DNA from: Amycolatopsis sp. WAC 01376
GTDB taxonomy: Bacteria > Actinomycetota > Actinomycetes > Mycobacteriales > Pseudonocardiaceae
Assembly: GCF_003947415.1 (NCBI RefSeq)
Contig: NZ_QHKL01000013.1
Coordinates: forward strand, 62,001-126,000
Length of the DNA stretch: 64,000 bases
Reading direction: 5' to 3'
Shown here piece after piece: positions 1 to 8,711 of this stretch (position 1 is the first letter of the stretch; each line of letters opens with the position of its first letter). The position numbers were made by a program, and so were the translations under genes. A model generated the notes under the pieces. It saw only the letters and a list, made by a program, of their open reading frames with translations. It had not been told where the DNA came from and did not search any database.

Positions 1-459
1 GACTTCCGCGCGACCGCCGCACGGCGCAGGGAGATCTGGGAGCGGGAATCGCGGCGGCCCCGCGTTCCGTCGGTCGTGCTTTCCGACGGCACCGCGCCCG
101 CCCTCGAATCCACTTCGGACGGTGGCGACCTCGCCGGGCTGGCGGCGGCGGCAGGGGTGGCGACCGGCCGGGCGCGGGTGATCCACGATCCGGACGGGGC
201 CCGGATCGAACCGGGCGAGATCCTCGTCGCCGCGACGACGGATCCCGGGTGGACGCCGCTGTTCCTGACGGCCGCCGCGCTGGTGACCGAAACGGGCGGG
301 ATGATCTCCCACGGCACCACCGTGGCCAGGGAACACGGGATCCCGGCTGTGGTCGGCGTTCCGGGCGCAACGACGCGGATCGTCACCGGTCAGGTGATCA
401 CCGTCGACGGTTCCGCCGGGACCATCACCTTCGGCGAGACGGCGGAGGATTCCCGGTGA
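1..459 (+). CDS. PEP-utilising enzyme, C-terminal mobile domain (5' partial)
   Basis: The reading frame is open from the first base and ends at TGA 457-459, giving 152 visible residues; the rest lies left of the window. The visible part is the swivelling phosphohistidine domain of PEP synthase, pyruvate phosphate dikinase and rifampicin phosphotransferase-type enzymes. It shows TETGGMISHGTTVARE followed by IPAVVGV, and the histidine at codon 310-312 is the expected phospho-carrier. In these families the domain shuttles phosphate between an ATP-grasp domain and the substrate site. The substrate cannot be told because the N-terminal domains are missing. The stop overlaps the GTG start of the next gene (GTGA), so the two are probably translationally coupled. 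Confidence 0.85.
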   Translation, partial: DFRATAARRREIWERESRRPRVPSVVLSDGTAPALESTSDGGDLAGLAAAAGVATGRARVIHDPDGARIEPGEILVAATTDPGWTPLFLTAAALVTETGGMISHGTTVAREHGIPAVVGVPGATTRIVTGQVITVDGSAGTITFGETAEDSR

Positions 460-1127
460 CCGCGGTGGCATCCGCGCTCACCGGCGCGTTCAACTTCCGC
501 GACACCGGTGGCGGGCCGATCCGGCGGGGGAGACTGTTCCGCAGCGACACCTTGCAGGCGCTGACCGGAACCGACAAGGAACTCCTGCTCGGCCGGTTCG
601 GTATCGAGGGCGTCCTCGATCTCCGCTCCAGTGCCGAGACGGTCAGCGAGGGCCGGGCGGAGTTACCCGGTGTCCGCTATGTGAACGTGCCGTTGAAGAC
701 CGTCCAAAGCGGACGGTCGAGCGCGCTGGAGGAGATTTACGTCGATCATCTCCGGCACGACGAGAACCTGCCGATCGCCATGGAGATCCTGGCGGTCCTG
801 CTGGCCCGTCCCGTCGTGGTGCACTGCGCGTCGGGCAAGGACAGGACCGGCGTCGTCACGGCCCTCGCGCTCGGGCTCGCCGGGGCGCCGCGCGAGCTGA
901 TCGTCCAGGACTACCTGCGCAGCGCGTACAGCCTTCCCCGCGTGATCGAGCGGTTCCGCCCGCTCGGCTTGCCGGAGGAACTGTTCCGGTGCACGGAGAG
1001 CACGATCAACGCCTTGCTGGACAGCGTCGAGGACGACTTCGGCGGGTTCGCCTGCTGGGCCCGGCAGCGTGGCGTGTCCGACGCGGCCGTCCGGACACTG
1101 AAGGCTCGCTTGCTCAACAACGGGTGA
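456..1127 (+). CDS. tyrosine-protein phosphatase (Y_phosphatase3-like)
   Basis: A 223-residue cytoplasmic protein. The signature HCASGKDRTG holds the nucleophile Cys124 and Arg130 of the CX5R phosphate-binding loop, followed by a helix typical of MptpB/IphP-type phosphatases that act on phosphotyrosine or phosphoinositides. The N-terminus has the FNFRDTGG and LFRSDTL motifs that open this family. I chose GTG 456 because it overlaps the upstream stop (GTGA) and starts just before the conserved region; a longer open frame upstream is only the shadow of gene 1. Coupling to the PEP-utilising enzyme suggests joint expression, but the substrate is unknown. Confidence 0.85.
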   Translation: MTAVASALTGAFNFRDTGGGPIRRGRLFRSDTLQALTGTDKELLLGRFGIEGVLDLRSSAETVSEGRAELPGVRYVNVPLKTVQSGRSSALEEIYVDHLRHDENLPIAMEILAVLLARPVVVHCASGKDRTGVVTALALGLAGAPRELIVQDYLRSAYSLPRVIERFRPLGLPEELFRCTESTINALLDSVEDDFGGFACWARQRGVSDAAVRTLKARLLNNG

Positions 1128-1139
1128 ATTGTCCGACGA

Positions 1140-1152
1140 GACATCGGATGTC
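1140..1152. promoter_or_regulatory. 13-bp palindrome, candidate operator
   Basis: GACATC-G-GATGTC is a perfect palindrome lying about 110 bp upstream of the first GH95-like gene, in the only non-coding gap before it. Size and symmetry suit a GntR- or LacI-type regulator of sugar use. No regulator gene lies next to it and I see no second copy nearby, so the assignment is tentative. Confidence 0.3.
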
Positions 1153-1262
1153 TGTACGGCTACGTGAGTGAAGGGGATGGCCAAACCCCCACTATTTCTG
1201 GAAACATGCCGGTCGCCAGGACCTGATCTGCGGTAAACGTAGTATGAATCTGGAGGCGACCC

Positions 1263-3554
1263 ATGGCCGAGCTGTCCAGGCGATCGATGCTGAGGGTCGC
1301 GGCGGGAGCGGCGGCGCTCGGTGGGCTTTGGGCCCAAGGGGCGCACCCGGCACTCGCCGGGCAGGACGTCCATCGCCGGATCGTCGACGACGCACGCATG
1401 GTCTGGAAGCGCATGCCGCGGAACTGGCAGGAGGGTCCGTTCCTCGCCAACGGCTTCCTCGGCGTGCAGTTCTACGCGGGGGCGCAGCCGAACGTCCTCA
1501 AGGTGATGCTCAGCCACTCCCAGGTCCAGGACCAGCGCGGACAGTGGGAAGCGGGCATCGGGTACTCGCGGCTGCCGATCGGCTACCTCACCCTCGCCTT
1601 CGAGGGCGCGATCACGGCGGTGGACTGGCATCTCGACCTGTACAACGCCGAACTCGGCGGCACGATCACCACCACCAGGGGTTCGGTGCGGTTCTCCGCG
1701 CTGGTCCACAACGACCAGGACCTCCTCCTCGTCTCGCTCACCGGGGAGGCGGCCGCGGACTGGGGGTTCACGCCGCTGAAGTCGGCGACGACCAGGACGA
1801 TCCGCAAACCACCCGATTACACGGCCAATCCCGATCCGAAGCTCGCCACCGCGGGCGCGGTCCGGTACTGCGAGCAGCCACTCCACGCGGGCGGCGGGTA
1901 CACGACAGCGTGGTGTGAGCGGACCGTCGGCACGCGGCGGCTCCTGGCGGCGACGATCGCGTACGGGTTCCCCGAGCCGACCCACACCGCCGAGGCGATC
2001 AGGAGGGTCCACCGGGCGTCGGCGGTGAACCCCGACGCGCTCGTCGCCGGTCATCGGCGCTGGTGGAACGCCTTCTACCGGCGCAGTTTCGTGTCCGTGC
2101 CGGACAAACGTGTCCAGCGGTTCTACTGGATCCAGCTGTACAAGACCGCTTGCGCCACCCGCGCGAATGGCCCCGTCGTCGCCGAATGGGGACCGTGGTT
2201 CCCGGAGGTGGGCAACAGCTGGACGGCGGTGTGGTGGAACCTCAACGTCCAGGTCACGTACCCGATCGTCAACAGCAGCAACCATCCCGAACTCGACGCC
2301 GTCACCGCCACCTTCCGCCGCGATCACGCGAACCTCGAACTCTCGGTGCCGCCCGCGTACCGGGACGGCGAGACGTACGCGCTTTCGCATCCGGGGGACT
2401 GGCGGCTGCGGCCCGGCGGCACGCGTGCGGTCGGGATTCCCGGCCCGGCCACGAAGAACGACCAGACCGGCAACCTGATCTGGGGCCTGCACAACGTCTG
2501 GCTGGCGTATCGGCACAGCATGGACGTCCGCATCCTGCGCGAAGTCCTGTACCCGACGCTCGCCAAGGCTCTCAACTACTACCGCCACTTCCTCGCCGCC
2601 GGCCCGGACGGCGCCCTGCACCTGCCGATGACCAGGTCACCCGAGTACGCGGACGCGGCCGACTGCACGTACGACCTGTCGCTGATCCGCTGGGCGGCGC
2701 GCACCCTAGTCGAATCGGCGGCCAAGCTGCGGATCGACGACCCGCGGGTGCCGGCGTGGCGGGAGATCGGCGAGAAACTGGTGCCGTACCACCAGGATCC
2801 CGCCCAAGGCGTGCTGATCGGCGACGGTGTCCCACTCGCCGAGTCGCACCGGCACTTCTCGCATCTGCTCTGGCTCTATCCGCTGCGGGAGAAGCTCTGG
2901 GACCGTCCCGGTGACCGGGACATCATGCGCCGCACCTTCGCGCATTGGGCCGGCGCGCAGGAGAAATGGCACGGCTACAGCTTCGCGGCCGCGTCGTCGA
3001 TGAGTTCCGTGATGGACGCGCCAGAGGAAGCGTTGCGCTACCTGAAGATCTTCCTGGACGGGACCGTCGTTGCCAACACCCAGCTGACGCCGAACACGAT
3101 GTACCGCGAAGGCGCGAACCTCGCGATCGAGAGTCCCATCACCGCCGCGCAGTCCGTTGTGGACATGCTGCTGCAAGGCGATCACGGCGTCCTCAAGGTC
3201 TTCCCGTCGGTTTCGTCGGCGTGGCCGGAGGCGTCGTTCGAAAGCCTGCGCGCGGAGGGTGCCTTCCTCGTGGACGCCTCCCGGCGGAACGGCGCGACCG
3301 AATGGCTCCGCGTCCACAGCGAAGCGGGCGAGCCGCTCACTCTCCAGCACGGGATCCCGGGAGACATCGACGTCCGTGATGCCCGTGGACGGCGGCTTCC
3401 TTGGCGGGCCGCGGGTCCGGGCACGATCTCGATCGCGCTCGCCCGCGGCGGGACGGCCGTCGTCACCCGGCGCGGCACGCGTCCGGCATCGGAGCCCCGC
3501 GACGTGCCCGGCGACCGCGAAACTCCGGCATGGGGACTCGACCAGGAGGTCTGA
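1263..3554 (+). CDS. Tat-exported GH95-like glycosidase (alpha-L-fucosidase family), copy 1
   Basis: This 763-residue protein opens with a Tat-type signal (SRRSML, then an Ala/Gly-rich stretch to about residue 32), so it is probably exported folded. The body matches glycoside hydrolase family 95 (1,2-alpha-L-fucosidase and alpha-L-galactosidase). It has an N-terminal beta-domain with EGPFLANGFLG, then an (alpha/alpha)6 barrel with NLNVQ (Asn326, Asn328, aligned with the paired catalytic Asn of the family). SPEY (Glu461) and HRHFSHL (His529) follow, and MLLQ...VFP sits near the end. GGAGG 8 nt upstream supports ATG 1263. The next gene is a paralogue of the same length starting 2 nt after this stop. 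The exact sugar cannot be read from the sequence. Confidence 0.8.
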   Translation: MAELSRRSMLRVAAGAAALGGLWAQGAHPALAGQDVHRRIVDDARMVWKRMPRNWQEGPFLANGFLGVQFYAGAQPNVLKVMLSHSQVQDQRGQWEAGIGYSRLPIGYLTLAFEGAITAVDWHLDLYNAELGGTITTTRGSVRFSALVHNDQDLLLVSLTGEAAADWGFTPLKSATTRTIRKPPDYTANPDPKLATAGAVRYCEQPLHAGGGYTTAWCERTVGTRRLLAATIAYGFPEPTHTAEAIRRVHRASAVNPDALVAGHRRWWNAFYRRSFVSVPDKRVQRFYWIQLYKTACATRANGPVVAEWGPWFPEVGNSWTAVWWNLNVQVTYPIVNSSNHPELDAVTATFRRDHANLELSVPPAYRDGETYALSHPGDWRLRPGGTRAVGIPGPATKNDQTGNLIWGLHNVWLAYRHSMDVRILREVLYPTLAKALNYYRHFLAAGPDGALHLPMTRSPEYADAADCTYDLSLIRWAARTLVESAAKLRIDDPRVPAWREIGEKLVPYHQDPAQGVLIGDGVPLAESHRHFSHLLWLYPLREKLWDRPGDRDIMRRTFAHWAGAQEKWHGYSFAAASSMSSVMDAPEEALRYLKIFLDGTVVANTQLTPNTMYREGANLAIESPITAAQSVVDMLLQGDHGVLKVFPSVSSAWPEASFESLRAEGAFLVDASRRNGATEWLRVHSEAGEPLTLQHGIPGDIDVRDARGRRLPWRAAGPGTISIALARGGTAVVTRRGTRPASEPRDVPGDRETPAWGLDQEV

Positions 3555-3556
3555 GG

Positions 3557-5848
3557 ATGGACATCACTCGCAGGACGATGCTCGGCGGTGCACTGGCGGG
3601 CGTGGCGGCTGCCGGGTTCGCGCCGTCCGCGTCGGCGGTGGAGAACGACTTCGCGCTCGGCGGGCTCGACTGGCCCGGCTTCCTCGGTACGGCCGACCTG
3701 CTCTGGCGCCGGATACCGAAGACCTGGTACGAGGGCCCGTTCCTGGGCAACGGTTTCCTCGGCTCGGGCATTTACGCCGAACCGGGCCGCAACGCCGTCC
3801 GGTTCAACGTCCAGCACAGCGAAGTGCAGGACCACCGGCCGGAATTCGGTTCCCTGTTCGGGCTCGCGCGGCTGCCGATCGGCTACTTCACCCTCGAACC
3901 GGTCGGCGCCATCACCGGGATCGACTGGCGGATGGACCTCTGGAACGCCGAACTCAGAGGCACGATCACCACGTCCGCGGGAAGCCTCTCGCTGCGCGCG
4001 ATCGTCCACACCGGACAGTCGCTGCTGGTCGTCGAGATCGAGCCGACCGAGGGCGAGCGCGGCTTCGAGTGGACCTTCCACCCGGCCGAAGCGGTGAGCC
4101 CGAGAACGGATCCGAAGTTCGGGAAGCCGCCGCCCGCCGGGTACGTCGCCAACCCGCCCGCGAGTCTGGAAACGAGTGGTGACACCCACCTTTCGGTGCA
4201 GAGCCTGCTGGCGGGTGGCGAACATGTGACGGCGTGGCGCGAGGTCGCCCGGGGATCGAAGCGCACGCTGTACACGTCCGTGGCGTGGTCGTATCCGAAA
4301 AGGACGGCCGCGCGAGAAGCACTGAAGACGGTCCGCCGGGCCGAGCCGTTCTCCACGTTGACGGCGGAACACCGACGCTGGTGGCACGACTACTACCGGC
4401 ACGGTTTCCTGTCCATTCCGGACACCCGGCTCCAGGCCTTCTACTGGATCCAGCTGTACAAGATCGCCTCCGCCGCGCGTCGGGAAGCACCGGTGATGGC
4501 GACCTGCGGGCCGTGGCTCGAACCGACCCCGTGGCCCGCGACGTGGTGGAACCTCAACGTCCAGCTGGAGTACTGGCTCATCCACGGGTCCAACCACCTC
4601 GAACTGGACGCCGTCAGCCACGCGCTCGGCAAGTACCGGTCGAACCTGACGAGTCAGGTCGCCGAGCCGTACCAGCACGATTCGGCGGGCATCCCGCGCA
4701 CGACCGACATGACCCTGCTCAACGGCGCCGCCGGGACGAACGCCGGGTTCCCCGTCGGCGTTCCCGGCAAGGAGACGCCGACGCCGGAGGTCGGCAATCT
4801 CACCTGGGCACTGCACAACGTCTGGTTGTCCTACCGGCACACGATGGACCGGCGCCTCCTGCGGGACACCCTGTTCCCGCTGCTGCGCAAGGCGATCAAC
4901 TACTACCTCCACTTCCTGGCGCCCGGGCCGGACGGGAAGCTGCACCTGCCCGCGACGTTCTCCCCGGAGTACGGCGTCAACGCGCCCGACTGCACCTACG
5001 ACCTCGCGCTGATCCGCTGGGGCTGCCGGACGTTGCTGGACTCGGCGGCGGAACTGCGGATCGACGATCCGCTCGCGCGAAGGTGGCGGGAAGTCCTGGC
5101 CACGCTGGTCCCATATCCGGCCGACGCCAACGGCTACATGATCGGCGCCGGGGTGCCGTTCGCGAAATCGCATCGGCACTACTCGCATCTGCTGCAGATC
5201 TACCCGCTGTACGAGATCACCTGGGAGCGGCCGGAGCACCGGCGGATCATCGAGACCTCACTAGACCACTGGGTGGGCTTCGAGGGCGCGTTGCAGGGCT
5301 ACACGTTCACCGGCGCCGCGTCGATGTCGGCGCAGATGCTGCGCGGTGAGAAGGCGGAGTTCTACCTCGGCGAACTGCAGCGCCGCTACATCCAGCCGAA
5401 CACGATGTACAAGGAATCCGGTCCGGTCATCGAGACGCCGCTCTCGGCGGCGCAGTCGCTGCACGACATGCTCGTGCAGAGCTGGGGCGGGGTCATCCGG
5501 CTGTTCCCGGCCGTGCCCGCGAAATGGGCGGATGCCGCGCTGTGCGACTTCCGCACGGAGGGCGCGTTCCTGGTCAGCGCCTCACGGCAAGCCGGCAAGA
5601 CGCGGTGGATCAAGATCACCAGCGAGGCCGGGGCGCCGTGTGTGCTCCGGACGGACCTTGGCGGGGAGCTGACCGTCCGGGACCGGTGGGGGAGGCCGAA
5701 ACGCTGGCGGCGGCTGCCGAACGGGGACGTCCGGATCGACCTGCGGCGTGGGGAGGAGGCCGTCGTGCACCGCGCGGGCGATCGGCCGGACTTCGAGATC
5801 CGGCCGGTTCCGGCGAACGGGAACAGCTCGCCATGGGGGATGCCGTGA
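3557..5848 (+). CDS. Tat-exported GH95-like glycosidase (alpha-L-fucosidase family), copy 2
   Basis: A 763-residue protein, exactly as long as its upstream neighbour and clearly homologous along the whole length (QVQD/EVQD, RLPIGY, GAIT, WNLNVQ blocks). The Tat signal is TRRTML plus an Ala-rich stretch. The catalytic-region motifs are kept: NLNVQ with Asn332 and Asn334, SPEY with Glu471, HRHYSHL with His539, and MLVQ...LFP. The start ATG follows GAGG and comes 2 nt after the first gene's stop, so the pair forms one transcript. The copies differ in several loops, for example around residues 365-400, so they may act on different linkages. GH95 membership is confident; fucosidase activity is inferred. 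Confidence 0.8.
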   Translation: MDITRRTMLGGALAGVAAAGFAPSASAVENDFALGGLDWPGFLGTADLLWRRIPKTWYEGPFLGNGFLGSGIYAEPGRNAVRFNVQHSEVQDHRPEFGSLFGLARLPIGYFTLEPVGAITGIDWRMDLWNAELRGTITTSAGSLSLRAIVHTGQSLLVVEIEPTEGERGFEWTFHPAEAVSPRTDPKFGKPPPAGYVANPPASLETSGDTHLSVQSLLAGGEHVTAWREVARGSKRTLYTSVAWSYPKRTAAREALKTVRRAEPFSTLTAEHRRWWHDYYRHGFLSIPDTRLQAFYWIQLYKIASAARREAPVMATCGPWLEPTPWPATWWNLNVQLEYWLIHGSNHLELDAVSHALGKYRSNLTSQVAEPYQHDSAGIPRTTDMTLLNGAAGTNAGFPVGVPGKETPTPEVGNLTWALHNVWLSYRHTMDRRLLRDTLFPLLRKAINYYLHFLAPGPDGKLHLPATFSPEYGVNAPDCTYDLALIRWGCRTLLDSAAELRIDDPLARRWREVLATLVPYPADANGYMIGAGVPFAKSHRHYSHLLQIYPLYEITWERPEHRRIIETSLDHWVGFEGALQGYTFTGAASMSAQMLRGEKAEFYLGELQRRYIQPNTMYKESGPVIETPLSAAQSLHDMLVQSWGGVIRLFPAVPAKWADAALCDFRTEGAFLVSASRQAGKTRWIKITSEAGAPCVLRTDLGGELTVRDRWGRPKRWRRLPNGDVRIDLRRGEEAVVHRAGDRPDFEIRPVPANGNSSPWGMP

Positions 5849-5908
5849 CGCCGTGAGCGGCCATGCGCGAGAGTGTTCCTGTACTTCCTCCGGACGACAG
5901 GAGCACAG

Positions 5909-6877
5909 ATGTCCCAGCCACCGCAGCCGGGCGAGCCCGAAGGCCAGACGCCCGACCCCGGGGCTCCGCAGGGGCAGCAGTACCCCCAGCAGCAGTATCC
6001 CCAGCCCCATCCCCAGCAGCAGGGTTGGTACGGGCCCCCGCAACAGCCGCCGCCCTCGTCGAACAAGACGGCGCTCTGGGTCGGGCTGGGGGTGCTGGGA
6101 CTCGTCGTGGTGGTCGCCGTCGTGGCGATCACCGGATTCGTGACGCCGGGCTTCTTCCTCTCGGACTCGAAGAGCGAGACCGCGGTCGCGGCGCCGTCTT
6201 CGGCTCCGACGTCGAACGCGCAGGACACGACGACAGAGAGCCCGGTGGGGGTCCCGGCAAGCCGCATGGACCTGCCGAAACGCACGACGCCGCTGGCGGA
6301 TCCGGCGAACTGCGCCTACCCGGCGGACTCCACCGGTTCGGTGCCGAAGAAGGCGAACCCGCCCGCGGCCGGCCCGACCCCCGCGACCGGCACGATGGCC
6401 GTCACGGTCAAGACGACCGCGGGCGACATCGCGCTGACGCTCGACCGCGGACTCGCGCCGTGCACCGTGGCGAGCTTCCTTTCGCTGGCGCAGCAGGGTT
6501 ATTACGACGGCAGCCCGTGCCACCGGCTCGGCACCTCCGGCCTGCAGATGCTCCAGTGCGGCGACCCGGAAGGCTCCGGGATGGGCGGACCGGGCTACAA
6601 CGTCCCGGACGAGGTCTTCCCCGAGATCAAGTACGGCCGCGGCATCCTCGCCATGGCCAAGAGGCAGACGCCGAACTCGGGCGGCAGCCAGTTCTTCATG
6701 GTCTACGGCGAGGCGACACTGCCGCCGGAGTACACGGTGTTCGGAAGCATCTCGGACCCCGGTCTGCAGACGCTGGACAAGGTCGCGCGCGCTGGGGTGG
6801 ACGACGCGAAGGGCCCTGGTGACGGAACGGGGCCGCCGCGGATCCCGGTGACGTTCCAGTCGATCGCGGTGGGCTGA
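5909..6877 (+). CDS. membrane-anchored cyclophilin-type peptidyl-prolyl isomerase
   Basis: A 322-residue protein with three parts. A Pro/Gln-rich cytoplasmic N-terminus of about 50 residues is followed by one transmembrane helix at about 53-78 and an external cyclophilin domain in the last 160 residues. The cyclophilin core is visible as CHRL, MLQCGDPEGSG, GGPGYNVPDE, GILAMAK and GSQFFMVYGE. The proline-rich plus helix architecture is common in actinobacterial PpiA/PpiB relatives that help fold exported proteins. ATG 5909 is preceded by ACAGGAG; an in-frame start 36 nt upstream has a weaker site. The catalytic Arg position is partly altered (PCHRLG), as in other bacterial cyclophilins of this branch. 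Confidence 0.85.
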   Translation: MSQPPQPGEPEGQTPDPGAPQGQQYPQQQYPQPHPQQQGWYGPPQQPPPSSNKTALWVGLGVLGLVVVVAVVAITGFVTPGFFLSDSKSETAVAAPSSAPTSNAQDTTTESPVGVPASRMDLPKRTTPLADPANCAYPADSTGSVPKKANPPAAGPTPATGTMAVTVKTTAGDIALTLDRGLAPCTVASFLSLAQQGYYDGSPCHRLGTSGLQMLQCGDPEGSGMGGPGYNVPDEVFPEIKYGRGILAMAKRQTPNSGGSQFFMVYGEATLPPEYTVFGSISDPGLQTLDKVARAGVDDAKGPGDGTGPPRIPVTFQSIAVG

Positions 6878-6893
6878 ACGCGGTTGCCGGAAG

Positions 6894-6948
6894 GTCCGTG
6901 AAGGCCTCCTTGAGGGACTCTGGGTCCCTCAAGGAGGCCTTCACGGAC
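6894..6948. terminator. perfect 25-bp hairpin, copy 1 (family A)
   Basis: Two perfectly complementary 25-nt arms (6894-6918 and 6924-6948) flank a 5-nt loop TCTGG. It lies 17 nt after the cyclophilin stop and probably acts as a terminator. An identical 55-nt copy sits at 25111-25165. No U-tract follows. Confidence 0.75.
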
Positions 6949-7064
6949 TTCAGGATCCGTCAGGGCGGGCCACCTCGGGGACGATGAAGTTACGGCCCGT
7001 CCCGGCTCTACGAGAGGACGGTGACTGTTGAACGCTCCACGCCGCGGAGACTACGGTCGTTTCC

Positions 7065-7886
7065 ATGACGGTTCCTCCGGCCTTGGTCGCCGCCGTTCGG
7101 TCATGGCGGGAACATGACGAACCACCGCAGCGGGCTTCCCGCTGGTCCCGCGGCTCGTGGCTCAAGCAGTTCCCGAACCACCACTCGTTCCTGAACTCGT
7201 TGCCGGAGAGCGTCGACCGGGCCGAAGCCACGCGGCACGCCGCGCGCGCCGCGACGGCGGAGGGCGCCGAACCGGCGTTTCTGGTCGCGATGATCTGGGG
7301 ATACGGACCGGTCGGTTACGGCCCATGGCGTACCGCGCGGGTGCTGACCGAGAATCCGCACGCGGTCGATCGGCTGGCGGAGGCGGCCCGCGTCGCGCGC
7401 GATCACGGCGGGCCTGCAGCTTTCCGCTCTCTGGCCGATGATCCGTTGCGGTACCTGGGCGTGGCTTTCGGTACCAAGTATCTTCGGTTCGTCACGGCCG
7501 CGCTGTCGTCCGACACCGCCCCGATCTTGGACGCCGTCGTCCGCCGCTGGTTCGCGACTCACGCCGGCCTTCGCCTGAACATCGACGAATGGCGGCCGGC
7601 TGTCTACGAACGGTACGTCGCATTGCTGACGTCGTGGGCCACAGAACTCGGCCTGACCGCGGACACGGTCGAGCAAGTGATCTTCGGGGCGGCCATCACT
7701 CAGGAAGGTTCAGCACTCTGGGGTGAACGATGGGCGGGCTCCGAGGAGCCGACGGCGCGGACGGCGCAAGCCGTGCTCCTCGAGCTCGAGCGACTGTTCG
7801 AAACCGCAGACCCCCGAGCCGCGCTGGAAGCCAGAGATCACCTGGACGAACTGGAACGGATCATCCGGCAAGGCTGGTCCGATTGA
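7065..7886 (+). CDS. OGG-fold (8-oxoguanine DNA glycosylase-like) hypothetical protein
   Basis: A 273-residue all-helical soluble protein with no signal peptide. WGYGPVGYGPWRTARVL and LGVAFGTKYLRFVT, followed by ILDAVVRRWF, resemble actinobacterial proteins annotated as having an 8-oxoguanine glycosylase (OGG) fold. In those proteins a helix-hairpin-like block with a Lys and a downstream Asp recalls base-excision glycosylases. Activity is unproven and the usual helix-hairpin-helix glycine motif is not obvious. The next gene, for a small membrane protein, follows within 21 nt, so the two probably form an operon. Confidence 0.5.
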   Translation: MTVPPALVAAVRSWREHDEPPQRASRWSRGSWLKQFPNHHSFLNSLPESVDRAEATRHAARAATAEGAEPAFLVAMIWGYGPVGYGPWRTARVLTENPHAVDRLAEAARVARDHGGPAAFRSLADDPLRYLGVAFGTKYLRFVTAALSSDTAPILDAVVRRWFATHAGLRLNIDEWRPAVYERYVALLTSWATELGLTADTVEQVIFGAAITQEGSALWGERWAGSEEPTARTAQAVLLELERLFETADPRAALEARDHLDELERIIRQGWSD

Positions 7887-7907
7887 GGCGCGACAACCGC
7901 AGGATCG

Positions 7908-8330
7908 GTGATTCGTATGGGGAACGTCCTGCCGGGCATCGTGGGAGGACTCATCGGGTTGGCAGGCGTGTTGCTCGGCGCGTGGATCACCGGCCGCAAC
8001 CAAGACCGCCGTTGGCTGCGGGAACAGAAGATGAAGAGCGCGGCCGATTTCATCACGGCCGGTATGCATCTCTACGAGTCCCAGCTCGACGACAGCGACC
8101 AACGCCGCCTCACCACAGCGGACCGCGTGGCCTGGCAGGACAAGTTGCAGACTGGAAGGTCGCACATACATTTGCTGTGTCGCGAGGAAACACGCGAATC
8201 CGCCGACAAGTTCGCACGTCTGGTATGGCGGTACAAGGGAACGAAGAACGTGTCGGAAGAGGCTGACGTGGTCGACGTCCTTCGCGCTTTCAACGAACAC
8301 ATTCGGCGTGAGATTCGCTCCGACCGATGA
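7908..8330 (+). CDS. small membrane-anchored hypothetical protein
   Basis: A 140-residue protein. One N-terminal transmembrane helix (about residues 7-27, VLPGIVGGLIGLAGVLLGAW) is followed by a charged, helical cytoplasmic domain of about 110 residues. The layout resembles many small actinobacterial proteins in which a glycine-rich helix precedes a coiled or helical domain. GTG 7908 has AGGA about 7 nt upstream; ATG 7917 is an alternative that keeps the helix. It follows the OGG-fold gene closely. I do not recognise a function. Confidence 0.6.
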   Translation: MIRMGNVLPGIVGGLIGLAGVLLGAWITGRNQDRRWLREQKMKSAADFITAGMHLYESQLDDSDQRRLTTADRVAWQDKLQTGRSHIHLLCREETRESADKFARLVWRYKGTKNVSEEADVVDVLRAFNEHIRREIRSDR

Positions 8331-8371
8331 ATCCGAGCGGACTGTCGCCAGGTCGCCGGAGATCCGCCGCG

Positions 8372-8497
8372 CTACCAGGGTGTTCGGCCTTCGCCCAGCC
8401 GGGCCAGCAGTTCGGCGGGCGTGGGGCCGCTGTGGGTGTCGGGCCAGTCTCGGACCTGTTGTTCGGCCCAATCCGCCCACTGCCGGCAGGCACCGAG
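8372..8497 (-). pseudogene. possible gene fragment (C-terminal remnant)
   Basis: On the minus strand 41 sense codons run to a stop at 8372-8374. They have protein-like composition (QWADWAEQQVRDWPDTH, then TPAELLARLGEG) but lack any start codon before the in-frame stop at 8498-8500. The amphipathic composition looks like the tail of a real protein, so this may be a decayed gene. I cannot name the family. Confidence 0.3.
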
Positions 8498-8562
8498 TCA
8501 CGCCTTCACGACCGGCCGCCGAGGTCACAGCCGTCCCATTGTCACCAGGGATCACATCCGAC

Positions 8563-8617
8563 GGTAGCGAGGGCCTCCTTCCCTACCGTCAGAGTAGGCA
8601 AGGAGGCCCTCACTACC
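8563..8617. repeat. 24-bp imperfect hairpin (family A-like)
   Basis: Arms 8563-8586 and 8594-8617 pair at 22 of 24 positions around a 7-nt loop. The centre of each arm, GAGGGCCTCCTT, shares the GGCCTCCTT core of the hairpins at 6894 and 25111. It lies between the membrane-protein gene and the 3' end of the uronate dehydrogenase gene, so it may terminate transcription from both sides. Confidence 0.6.
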
Positions 8618-8711
8618 AGGAGAACGCGTACGCAGAAGCGACACCGGCCGCGCCACGACTCCGCGCTCACGGAGCCGGTGGGCGCAGACGAGACCGGCCA
8701 TACCGGCGCCC

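Noticed and set aside
663..2621. 650-codon open frame on the minus strand across the phosphatase and first GH95 gene
   Set aside because: Low-complexity Arg/Gly/Val composition and full overlap with two genes that carry clear family motifs.
3182..5239. 680-codon open frame on the minus strand across the second GH95 gene
   Set aside because: Shadow frame; the opposite strand holds a well-conserved glycosidase.
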